Position numbers and translations under genes: made by a program. A stretch of DNA of 44,742 bases from Helochares maculicollis (taxonomy: Eukaryota > Arthropoda > Insecta > Coleoptera > Hydrophilidae), in the NCBI GenBank assembly GCA_033557835.1, contig JAWQRO010000280.1, forward strand, positions 1 through 44,742, given 5' to 3'. Below the pieces are notes generated by a model. It searched no databases. It was not told the origin of the DNA and saw nothing but the letters and a program-made list of their open reading frames with translations. Shown one piece after another: positions 34,750-44,742 of the stretch (positions within the stretch are counted from its first letter, which is position 1; each line of letters opens with the position of its first letter).

Positions 34750-36030
34750 TATGAAATGAGGCTTTACATGCATAATAATGGTTCAGATCGTCAACTCTAA
34801 TAGCTGTATTACTATGAATCTAGGTGGCTACATTTATTTTTTTTCATAATAATGCATTTGTGCTGCTAAGTCCCGAAACAAGCACGTTTTGGCTTCGCTT
34901 ACTTGTAAAATGGCGTTGTTTTAAGGAGTAAACACACTTTAAAGTATAATTACATCGTAAATAAATCATGAAACGGCAATATTTTATATTTTGAGTCTTT
35001 AAGCGTGTACGATCTATAATGCGTCACCATTTCTTTAGGGATGAGCAAGCAAAACGGGCGTATCCCGAGTAAGCGAAGCTTGTTGGATTCTTGAAGTACT
35101 TTCCCACTAAATGTACATATTGAAATTTATTTTAAACGAAAGTGGATAAATTGAATGCATTTTTCTATACAAGATTATATTTTTGCTGCAATCAAATCTC
35201 AGGTGATGAATTTAAAAAAAATAATTTATGTTGAATTTAAACGCATTTGAATACTATGGTTTAGTTCGTAGACTCTAGCAGCTGTATTAATAGGAGTTTA
35301 GGTACGTTTATGCATTTTTCACGATTTGTGTTGCTATCGATAACCTGAGTTACGAAACAAACACGCTTTAGCCTCGCTTACTGGAATTGGATTGCATTAA
35401 TAAACACGTTTAAAAAATAATTACAAATCGCAAAAAACATGAAACGACAACATTTTACATTTTGAGGTTTTAAACGTGTTCTTTGTATAATGAATCCCTA
35501 TAAACCAAAGCCTGACACGCCAGAGTAGTCACGACACAAGCACGCTTTAGCTTGGCTCGTGGAATGGTGTTGCATTAAGGAATAACGTTAAAACACGGTG
35601 AAAATATAATTATAAATCGTAAAAAATCGTGGAACGATATTTTATATTTTGAGGTTTTAAGCATGTTCGATATATAATGCATCCCTACTATGCGAGGGAT
35701 GAGCGAGCGAAGCGAGCGAATCCCGAGTAAGCAAAGCTTGTTGGATTCTTGATGTACTTTCCTACTAAGTGTACATTTTGGAATCCGTTGTAATCGAAAG
35801 TAAATAGTTTAGCCGTTTAACGGAAGCAACTAATAAAATCATTTTTCGTGGTAGAAAAGAGATAATATATTCATAAAGTGAATGCATTTTTATAATATTG
35901 TTTGCGATCAGAGAAATTCTAGGATGACAGTTTTGCAACATAATCGTGTTTGTATGTTGCTATCCAAAGCCTGAGAGGGCAGAGTAGTCACGAATAAAGA
36001 CGCTTCAGCTCCGCTTGTTTGTTCATCCAT
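34750..36030. repeat. GCGA-motif repeat family, cluster 1
   Basis: Diverged repeated blocks. The motif GATGAGC...AATCCCGAGTAAGCGAAGC occurs at 35038-35080 and 35692-35738, a spacing of 654 bp, each followed by TTGTTGGATTCTTGA and a TACTTTCC block. A second sub-block built on ACACGCTTTAGC...GCTTA and ATTGCATTAA recurs near 34872, 35353 and 35531, with a weaker copy near 35988. There is no coding potential. Confidence 0.75.
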
Positions 36031-38110
36031 TTAAGAGTCAAATTTCTAGCATCCAGAAACATGTCTAGTGTACCGCTTTATACCTCGTTTCAAAAATTTG
36101 CTCATCTCCAGGGATTCCCGAACAGCATTAAAATACTATTGTTTTGAAAACTCTGTTTTGTACTCGACGCAGATAACATTTGATACAAAATACTAATAAA
36201 TAAATAAGAAATTAAACAATTGGTATCTACTTGAGGAGCGAAACATGCGTGTGAAATTGGTTTTCGTTTAATATTGCACTCTATTTTATGGATAGATAAG
36301 TAAACGTACTAAGAATTTCTTACAATTCGTCATCAATTAAGAGCGTCTACTTAACCTTCTTATATCTAAACATTCCGCATTGCTCCGCTCGGCGTTTAAA
36401 TGCATCAATTTAGCATTTTATGATCACAACATAACGCTTTAAAATTAACCTGGCATCTAACAGAAGCGCTTGGAAAAAGCACGATATGTGCATGAGCACG
36501 ACAAATCTTATTTATAAAAAATTAAAAACAATTCAGAAAAGCATAGAAAGGCAGGTTTTTCCAATTTTTAGCAGAGAAAAAATTTGCAGTAAAAATTATA
36601 TTTTGATTGTATATTCACATGAAAATGTTAGTAGCTTAAATTTTTTGTGGCGTAATTATACATATAATCTCCCTGGTACTTGTATGTAGTACATGTATGT
36701 ATAAGGGAATTGTGAGTGGAGATACTCCTGATTTTTGTTTTAGAACGAATGAACCCGTTAACGCTAATATAATAATTGCAACACTTTATCCAGTTAACAT
36801 ATGAACATAATAGAAACATGAAATCCTCACGATAATTTTTGAAAATTTTATCACGCTCCATTAGCATCTAGATATTTTCAAGCGCACTTGAAAAAGCAAT
36901 TCAAATAAATTGATTCGCAGATCTGCTACAAATTACGTTTTAGTAAACAAAAGAATAATTATCATAGCTTGAAAACAAAACGATATAAGAATGCAAACAA
37001 TAATTTTAAAATGCAAGTTGTAGCACAAAAGCAAACCCACCACATTAAAAATTAAAGCACTCAAAAAACAGCTGGCGATTACAATAGTCAAACTCGGAAT
37101 TTTTGCGTTGCAGTTTTAAAATTTAAATGAGCAAATGCACAATTGATAAAACTTTAAAATAAATAGAATTGTCACAGTTTAAAGTTTTACTACTTTAAGT
37201 TGAAATATTTTAATACATGAAACTAACAGTTTTAATGTTTGAAAATAGCAATTTTATTATTTGCAATTAGTGATTTTAATATTTTAAATTAGTGATTGTC
37301 ACATTTGAAACTAATAACAGCAACTATGAGAGGCGATTTAGAAAATTCGTAAGGCTAGTGGTTTCCGGTCGACTCGGGAACTCCTCAAACCAAAACATCG
37401 CAGAATATGCAAAACATAAACAAAACAGTCCGAGAAATCGAGAAAATCGGATACCTTTGCAAACAAATGGGCGAGGGCAGCTTGGGCGGCGAATCCACGA
37501 TCATTTTTGTTATCAAGATGGCCAAAATTGCACAACACTTCAAAATTTATGGAATTATATCAGAATCGGTACGTCCGAAGATGCGTTCATCACACAATAA
37601 AATAACAGGTCTAGCGGAAAGCTTTTGTATATGAACGCGTACTTGTTTACATTCGCTATGCACGTGGATCATTCGTGATCTTCCTGAAGCAGGGCCGGCT
37701 TGGCGCCAGCGACAAAGATGCCCAAGGCCCGCGTACTCTTCTAATAATACACTCTTTTATGATGATGTGAGCACTTTCCGATCGCGTGTACGCTATTATT
37801 TTTAGCCGCAATAATTTATCGACCTCTTGAGTAAAACTCTGTGTGGATTTGGAGAAGCAGATTTCGCGTTGATCGAACTCGTATCAAAAATGGTAATGTT
37901 CCCTGTTAAGCGACCCAGAAGCGAAAAAATGCCATGAAAACTTCTTGTTCAAAAAGTTTGACCCAATGTCTATTGGCCAGAGTGCATCCATACAATTTCA
38001 ATTGAATGTTGTAATAATTTCATACAATCCAAATTGCAACCACTAGACTAGGCAACTTTTGCTTGCCCTACAATATGCAACTTTAATGTCATGCAATTGC
38101 TATTTGATAT
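36031..38110. other. Intergenic AT-rich DNA
   Basis: No gene recognised. Around 37190-37330 there is an internally repetitive AT stretch built on AGTGATTTTAAT- and GAAACTAA-like words. Short open frames at 37292-37634 overlap on both strands and look like chance. Confidence 0.5.
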
Positions 38111-38492
38111 TGGAACGATTCTGGCCATCGCTTCTAGGATCGAAGTACAGCAACGGGTGTAGCTGTCGTAAGTCCTGCCGAATGGCATTCGTTGTCAATA
38201 TTTATTACTTAAAGAACTGTAACAGGCAGATCGAGGAATCGCAAGAGTCGTGGGAATAGTTGCTAACATCCCCTGGTTGCTAGAAGACACTGCAAAAGCC
38301 ACCATAGTCATCGGGTGCACTTTAACCGCCATCGTAACCATCACTGGGCAAGGGTCTGGAAAGCCTCCCTTTATAAGGCAACCGAAGGAGACCAGAAGAC
38401 AGACTCAGTTCGACACTTTATCTGAATTGTAAATAGTAAACATAAATATTGTACATAGTTAATTGCTGCTTAGCAAATAAAATAGGGAATCA
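38111..38492 (+). repeat. LTR-like direct repeat, left copy
   Basis: About 382 bp, starting TGGAACGATTCTGG and ending near AATAAAATAGGGAATCA. It has a TATAA (CCCTTTATAAGG, near 38370) and an AATAAA about 100 bases later, the order expected of U3-R-U5 on the plus strand. It matches 39766-40411, which is interrupted by an insertion. Confidence 0.65.
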
Positions 38493-38729
38493 ACGTGTGG
38501 CCTTTTTGTGGTCGATTAATAAAGAACGCCTGGTTTCCAAAGCGTAACGATAGTGTCAGGTGCGGGGTAATCTTCAAAATTGCTGCCAACGAGGAACTAT
38601 CATTTTAGTAATCCATCCTGATAGAGACTAGGAAGATAATCGACAGGCATCGACGGGGTTTTGGGAATGCGTACCGCTACTAGGGAGGACATCAGGGAGC
38701 ACGGACAGAGCTGTTGCTGTTTCCCCGGG

Positions 38730-38891
38730 TACCATACCATCATAGTCGCTTGGATCAAGGATGAGGCCATTCTGAGAAAGGAATTCATGGAAGAGTTTGG
38801 TATGGTATTGTGCCATACCATGGTAAATGTTCGGATCATAGATAAGGCCATTCTGGGAACAAAATTCAAGGATCACTTTGGTATGGTGGAT
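38730..38891 (+). repeat. 81-bp tandem repeat (27 codons), two units
   Basis: CCATACCAT, GGATCA and GGCCATTCTG recur at a spacing of exactly 81 bp (38732/38813, 38752/38833). Because 81 is a multiple of three, the frame is preserved. On the plus strand the repeated text is of the KAIL/DEAIL...FGMV type. A short TGGTATGG/CCATACCA hairpin lies at 38798-38820. Confidence 0.7.
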
Positions 38892-39765
38892 TTTAGAAAT
38901 CGAAGCTTAAGGTTGGGAAACGAGCTACTTTTCGTTACTTATTCGTATGCCACGTCCTAGTAGATGATGTAGTGGTTCCATATAGGAATAAACCAATGAT
39001 CGGAAGCAGCAATCGCTTGGTTACATATCGGAATACTACGACGACGGTAAAGATCATGTCGCTGTTGCAGGAGAGGTGGACAGTTTGACTAGCTTATGGA
39101 TCTCGCATCAATTGTTGGAAAGGATCCATCGGAAGGAAGCTCCGGAGAGGCGAATAGACCTGTTCAACGCTCGAAAGAACTTCGTCTTGGCTCATTGCAT
39201 TTCTAAAGATTTGATTAAAGGGGAAAGGTACCCCAAGATAGTCTCAGAGGCGAAACGGTCGGGTAGAGGATTTACGACAACGTTCTAGGAACAAGAAGGC
39301 GCTGCAATGGACGCCCAGAGTCGTAAGCTCTTCCAGCTCATCACCAAGGATTTACAGTTCCATAAATTTATCTATGTAGAAAGCCCTTGCAGTTTCGAAA
39401 GATTTTAAAGTGGAACGAGAGTGCAAACGCTTTGCAATTCCAAAATTGGCCAATGGTTTGGATTTCTTGGATTGACAGATAGTGAGTCGAATATGGAGGA
39501 GTCTCTCCAAGGCACTGTGGTGGAGGTCATGGTATGTTGCTATACCCCCAGCGCAACGAAAAGGGCCATGAGACCACGAGGAATAGTGGATGGCTTCATC
39601 TTTCTCACTATGCGTTGCACGAAGAACGATGCTTGCAGCTATCGTCATTTGCCAGACGCCTCAGGAAACCAGGAGATATACCAATAAGGTTGGGAAGAAC
39701 TGATAAAGGAAACACAGGAAGCATCATGGGCTCAATCTAGACGATCAATCTTAAGGGGAGAGAAG

Positions 39766-40411
39766 TAAAACGATTCTTGTCATCACTTCTAGGAACGAAA
39801 TATAGCAACGGATGTAACTCTAATAAATCCTGCTAAGATGAACGTGGCAATGGCTAGCCGAAGAACCAAAAGAATCGTGGAATTAGTTTCTAACATCCCC
39901 TAGTTTCTAGAAGATACTCCAAAATCAACAATTTTCACCGGCTGCGCTCTAACCGCTATCGTAAACGTTACTGGGCAAAGCTCATCAAAAGTAGTTTATT
40001 CGAATTAAGTTACACAAATTATGTTTGCCTCCACAACAAGCTGGTTTGGCTTACAATTACTAGCTTATTTATCCCTATAATTACCTGCTTTTCAGCTTTA
40101 CATTGCATTTATTTTGTTTATTACGTTTTTCTGCTTTAATTATGTTTATGGAATGTTTGGGTGTGCAGGAAAAATTATAAAAAACCTGCATTCGTTGCTG
40201 AAAGACCTACTGGGCAAAGCTCAGGGAAGCCCCCCTTTATAAGGAGATCGAAGGAGACCATAAGACAGAATCAGTTCGGATATCTGACTAAGCCGGTCAA
40301 TAGAGCACCAGCCGATCTGATGTTGAATAAATAAATAATGTAAACAGTAAATTAGCAAACATAAATATCGTTAATATTGTACGTGGTTAATTGGTACTTA
40401 GCGAATAAATT
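39766..40411 (+). repeat. LTR-like direct repeat, right copy, with nested insertion
   Basis: It matches the left copy in order: ACGATTCT, ATCACTTCTAGGA, CTAACATCCCC, TACTGGGCAA, CCCTTTATAAGG, then AGCAAACATAAATAT and the AATAAA. It is interrupted by about 223 bp at 39985-40207. Confidence 0.65.
39969..40223. mobile_element. Short insertion with 16-bp target-site duplication
   Basis: The 16-mer TACTGGGCAAAGCTCA is present at 39969-39984 and again at 40208-40223, flanking 223 bp of unrelated AT-rich sequence. The left LTR-like copy has the uninterrupted site (ACTGGGCAAGGGTCTGG near 38343). Length and duplication fit a SINE or truncated LINE insertion, but no poly-A tail or polymerase III boxes are obvious. 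Confidence 0.6.
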
Positions 40412-42900
40412 CAAAAATAAATATGCTGCATTAATTAGAAACCCCGGATTGCAAAATAGTCACAATAATTACAGTTGTTAATGCTAAAAACCAATAAATG
40501 TTGTTATCAACCTGAGTAAACGCCGAATAAACACTAATAGTTAACGTAAACACAAACAATACTCACTGAAAACAAAACAAAGCAACACCAAATCACAAAT
40601 AAACAAGATGGACACTGAAGAATTCCGCTATAAACTGCGATGACTGTCTAGTCCGGAAGCAAAGTCGCATTTAAACATCTTAAAATGGCGCCTGGCTTAT
40701 AAACAAATGAATGCATATAAGGCGATCAGATCGACCTCACTCTTCTTTTGTTTTCAAGTAAGTAACGGCAACTAAATAAAAACAAATGGAAACATAACTG
40801 AACCATTGACCACAAAACGTTATTGATAATCGCCTGCGAACAATGAGTGGATACAATGTTTGTTGTGCTTTTGTCTGGACAGAGTCCAACTTTTCTTATT
40901 TATTTCTTTACTCGGCGATTCAATCCGTTGTCATTCAGGAAGAAAATCTATTTGTAAACCATTGGATTATTTTAGCCTACTTACTCACTAATTTTGGATT
41001 CGTTGTTTCCAAACATCAGGCAGCGAAATTCACAGCGTACTCAATTTAGTATTCTTTGTGTATATTGTGTGGAATATTTTATTATTTCAATCCGATATCT
41101 GAGTGTTATTACACGCCTTGGGGTTATTTTTGTACTTTGGTGTTGAGTGGAGTAATTATAGATACTATTATCACCGTTGTTTTAGTCAATATTATCATCC
41201 ATATTTTTACTGATTTCATTCGAATCCAAATTTTTAACGAAACGTTGGGGCGCGTGATCTGAGAATTATAACCAAGCTCTCAAAGTGACCTTTTTGTGAC
41301 TTTCAAATTAATGGATTATTATTTCTAGTTGGTATTCGGAGTTTGTATGCTATGATCAGATTTTTATACTTTCCCAATTGCTTCCGCTGACTGTTAAGAT
41401 CCGCTCTGATCTGCACCTCACATTTCCATCAATTCCCACTATTATTTATTCTTTTCAATTTAAAATTTCTACATGTCATTTCTAGCCGTCAATGCGATTT
41501 CTACTATTGGCCATTGAATAAATAATTGACGTAAAACTGCGTTCTCCTTACTCGAATTTTTAACGCTGATTGATCGTTTCAATTTGCCATTGATGATTTC
41601 GATCAATTTGCAAATTCAACAGTCACTTGTAGTCCGCGATTCGCAAATTGAATCAACGACGAATAGGAAAGCTTCAATTCCGCACTATTTATAACCAATT
41701 AATTGATCAATTTAACCGGTTAAATTAACCAAGGAAAAATAATGCTTTCCAAGGCCGCGAGAGCGCAATTATTCCAATTATAGACGTGGACTTTAATCAA
41801 TGTGTAAGGGTGTAATTTTCCTTTGGATTCTCGTTCTAGTGTTGGTATTATAGTACTTTTATTGTTGACACAAGTGGCCGGTCTCTGTTAATTTTGGCTT
41901 TAAAACCAGCCGGCGTTTTTGACGATCTGGCAACATATTTTAAAAATACGTGATTATTCAACACGAACCTGTCAGGTAATTTTTCAGTATGAGGAGTTGG
42001 CATAATGTGTTATTTATAGAAGTTCTAAATCCCGTTGGATTCTGTAAAGCGGCTCGGCTCGACTTGTTTCTGGAGAGCAGCAATTTTCATTATCAAGAAT
42101 TCATGTCGTATTTTTGCAGTGTTTTCACTCTTATCGGTATAAAGTTAACTTGATTTCTTATTTTCCACTGCACTTCTCACTTTTCTCACTTTTGTATTTT
42201 CATCAATGTTTCCTTCCTTCGCACCATATTATTTGAATTTTCAACATTTTATTCGCTTCTAGTTGTTCTCATTTTGGTTTTGCTTGTTTTCAACGTTTTC
42301 ATTATTTGTATATTCTGGCGTATATACGCAAAATGACTTTCATCTATTTCAAAATTTTGAGGAACTTTGAGGAATTCTAAATTCATTTTGACCACCTCAA
42401 GCTGAGTTCATTTGGCACATGGATGTTAATGCCAAACTATTATTTCGTCAAATTTTGGGTTCATGCAGAAAGCCGGAAGTGGGAGTTAATCTAAATGATT
42501 TAAAACTTTTCAAGTAGAGCACCACTTAATAAAAATTTTGGGTTGATATTTAGTGTACACAAAAAGTGACTTGACAAAGATTTTCAGTTTTTCATTTTTC
42601 GAGACTTCGAAGATTTTAAAATTGCTTTCTGCTGCACGTGCACTGCTATGTTAAATTAAGGACAATTCCGTTGGTCACCTAGACTCGCAAAGTTTGAAGT
42701 TCTATAGTATTATTTACGTATACTTTCGAAGAACTCATCTTCTACTGTGATTTGACGTGAGAACATTCCTGTATATAACAGCCTTTCAGAACTACGTATT
42801 GATTAGAGACTTCTTTGAATATGTCAGCAATATTTAATGTTGAAAGTGGCTTTATTATTAACCGATAAGATTCTGTTTCGTGCATTGAAGGATTTCTGGG
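40412..42900. other. Intergenic DNA with candidate regulatory sequence
   Basis: No recognised gene. It contains a TATA/initiator-like pair at about 40716-40741 followed by two short in-frame open stretches (40843-41262). It also contains a palindrome-rich block at 41690-41730. 42340-42660 has short repeated words (CAAATTTTGGGTT- and AAAATTTTGGGTT-like). Confidence 0.4.
41701..41726. promoter_or_regulatory. Overlapping palindromes with Grainyhead-like core
   Basis: AATTGATCAATT (41701-41712) overlaps the perfect 18-bp palindrome AATTTAACCGGTTAAATT (41709-41726). The AACCGGTT centre matches the known Grainyhead binding core. Functional use is inferred only. Confidence 0.35.
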
Positions 42901-44742
42901 GCAATGTTTAAGCATTTATAGTAAAAAAAATTATGATAACATAATAAATCAGTTAGTATTTTGTATAAATATCAGAATTTTTTCAGACGATAATGTAATT
43001 TTGCTGCCATAAGAAAATAATTTTTGCAAAACAATATATTTCTGTTGCCTTAGGTCTCGAGAAGTCGGTATTGCTTCGCTTACTCGGGATTCGCTGACTT
43101 TGCACACTTAAAATCTTAAAAATCATAATCCGCTCTCATTTTATGTTTTTTTACTACATTTTCAAATTATTCATTTCTTAGTGCATGCCTATTCCACTGA
43201 CTATTTTTTATACTCCTCCTTTTTTATTAATCGTTTCACATTTTTACCACTTTATGTTATAGCATGTTCATTCCTTGATGCATTCCAACTGCAGGTAAGC
43301 GAAGCTAATTCCAAGCATTCCTGCTGTATTTATCTTGTTATTCATATAGATACAACGACTAGAAAACAAAAAGATAAAGCATGTTCCCCACGGACTTTTT
43401 TTTATTAACTAAATTGTCTGCTTCAGGGGGAGAGCTAGCAAATTCAAAACTTGAACGTTGAATTTGGTAACGAGTTTACTGCCGTTACAAGTTTTATTAC
43501 GTTTTGCAATTATTTGCTTTAATGCATGCCCACTCCGCGAGAGATGAGCGAGCGAATCCCGAGTAAGCGAAGCATATTCAACTCGAAGTATTCCTAGCTT
43601 CTGCTGTAGATACATTTCGTAATTCATAGGAACTAAAATATAGCCACCTAAATTGAAGAACTAAGTCTTAAGGAAAGGTTATGCGGTCGCGGATGATTAG
43701 GTAGCTCACATTTTTCACTTACAGGTTGTGCATGACAACGAGGATGAATAGTGGACAAACTGCACATTTTCTTAGCTAAATCGATCGCTTAAGAGAAACG
43801 AGTAGCACATCAAAAACTCCAACATTGAGATTGCTGCTGGGTATTCGGGAAAGCACACTGCAGTTCCCTTGATAGATATCTACCCTATTTTTACAACCAA
43901 TGAAGCTTTTGCTAATAAAATATTTTTGCTGTTATAAAAAACTCAAGATAATTTTTTGCATAACAATATATTTCTGTTGCTATCGAAAGGCTGTGGCATC
44001 AGCGACGTCTCGAAATGAAGAAGATATTGTTCGCTTACTCGAGATTCGCCCTCTTCGTTTGCTCATCTCTCGCGGAGTTAAAATGCAAGAGGCATTAAAC
44101 ACGCTTAGAAATTTTAAAACCATAATCTGCCACCGTTTCGCGATTTTGCTACGTTGTCAAATTATATCTATAACTATAATACTTAACGCGAAGGATGAGC
44201 GAGCGAATCCCGATTAAGCGAAGTATATGCGAATCTTTAAGTACTACGTACTTTCCAGCTATATGTATTTTGTAATGAATAGAATAGTGCAGCGACCTCA
44301 AAAGGAGATCTAAAGTCTTATTAAGTAAAGCTTATGCGACCGTAGCTCATTAGCTCAGCTTGTCGTAGCTAAATTTTTTCAATTACATGCTGGACATGAT
44401 AACGAGATTGTACAGTGGCGAAAGATCCAGATTTCTTGAGCTAATTTAATCATTTTCAGGAGACGTTTAGCATATTAAAAACTCGAGAATTTCGATTGCT
44501 GTCGGATATTCGGAAAAGCCCAGTGTAACTCCCTTAATAAATACGCTTAACAACCCAAAACCATAATCTGCTAACGTATTTGTTATATTTAAAGCATTTT
44601 CATTGCTTAATGCTTGCCCATACTGCGAGGGATGAGCGAGCGAAGCGAGCGAATCCCGAGTAAGCGAAGCATATTCAATTCTTAAAGTACTCCTATTTTT
44701 TTGCAACGTCCATATTTTGTAATACATGGGAATTAAAATGCA
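42900..44742. repeat. GCGA-motif repeat family, cluster 2
   Basis: GATGAGCGAGCGAATCCCGA motifs start at 43543, 44194 and 44631 (spacings 651 and 437 bp). Reverse-oriented versions, GCTTCGCTTACTCGGGATTCG type, occur at 43073 and 44030. Flanks align too: ACAATATATTTCTGTTGC recurs at 43032 and 43961, and TTTTGTAAT with TCATAGG- or ACATGGG-type endings follows each motif. The array runs off the window end. Short open frames inside it are chance. Confidence 0.75.

Larger units (their letters stand above)
38111..40411 (+). mobile_element. Small non-autonomous LTR-retrotransposon-like element
   Basis: Two diverged direct repeats (38111-38492 and 39766-40411) flank about 1.27 kb. A polypurine tract AAGGGGAGAGAAG (39753-39765) directly precedes the right repeat, fixing the plus strand as sense. 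Promoter and polyadenylation signals inside the repeats agree. No reverse transcriptase, protease or integrase motif is visible in the interior, which has only broken open frames and an 81-bp in-phase tandem repeat. A primer-binding site was not identified. Confidence 0.6.

Noticed and set aside
37292..37634. Overlapping open frames on both strands (66-102 residues)
   Set aside because: No family resemblance on either strand and no codon or splice signals favouring one frame.
38600..38876. Minus-strand 27-residue repeat protein (NGLI-DP-YDGM pattern)
   Set aside because: It mirrors the 81-bp repeat on the other strand, and LTR signals favour plus as sense. I see no independent support for a minus-strand gene.
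41988..42155. A 54-codon plus-strand ORF starting MRSWHNVLF
   Set aside because: Short, no recognisable domain, no clear promoter or splice context.
43536..44670. CRISPR-like repeated GCGAGCG motifs
   Set aside because: Spacing is hundreds of bases with homologous flanks in mixed orientation, in a eukaryotic genome. It is a repeat family, not an array.
1..44742. A new multi-gene defence or biosynthetic system
   Set aside because: Only two host genes are recognisable, both from known families. The remainder is transposon relics, repeats and AT-rich DNA.

Overview
The window looks like nuclear DNA of an insect. It is AT-rich, has spliced genes with GT/AG introns, and is packed with relics of mariner, piggyBac and LINE elements. 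A beetle is possible, but that is only a guess.

Two host genes can be read, both on the minus strand. The larger, 8897-29269, is the insect orthologue of the CSPG4/NG2 transmembrane proteoglycan (kon-tiki/perdido in Drosophila). Six exons join in perfect phase to about 2,315 residues: a probable signal peptide, two laminin-G domains, an EGF-like cysteine cluster, about 15 CSPG repeats, one membrane segment and a short tail ending QYWV, a PDZ ligand. The second gene, 30894-34335, lies upstream on the same strand. Its four coding exons give a 373-residue medium-chain dehydrogenase/reductase (MDR) with a nucleotide-binding GTGGLA motif but without the usual zinc ligands.

Layout from left to right. 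1-8180: a mariner 3' end, a minus-strand LINE tail, two copies of a LOA/R1-type LINE 3' end, and a plus-strand EN-RT LINE. 8181-29269: the kon gene, whose introns hold a piggyBac fragment, three mariner relics, a Jockey-type LINE, a 390-bp tandem duplication and a SINE-like piece. 29270-30893: probable 5' regulatory DNA of kon and the MDR 3' flank. 30894-34351: the MDR gene. 34352-44742: no recognised host gene. This last stretch holds two clusters of a roughly 650-bp repeat family carrying a GCGAGCG motif, a small LTR-like element with a nested insertion, and candidate regulatory DNA.

The kon product is expected at the muscle or glial surface, binding matrix outside the cell and a PDZ scaffold inside. 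The MDR gene has no evident functional link to it. I found no convincing new multi-gene system. The points most worth checking are a cysteine-containing exon-like segment inside a kon intron, a non-autonomous LTR-like element with a clean empty-site comparison, the GCGA repeat family, and two short regulatory-looking palindrome clusters.
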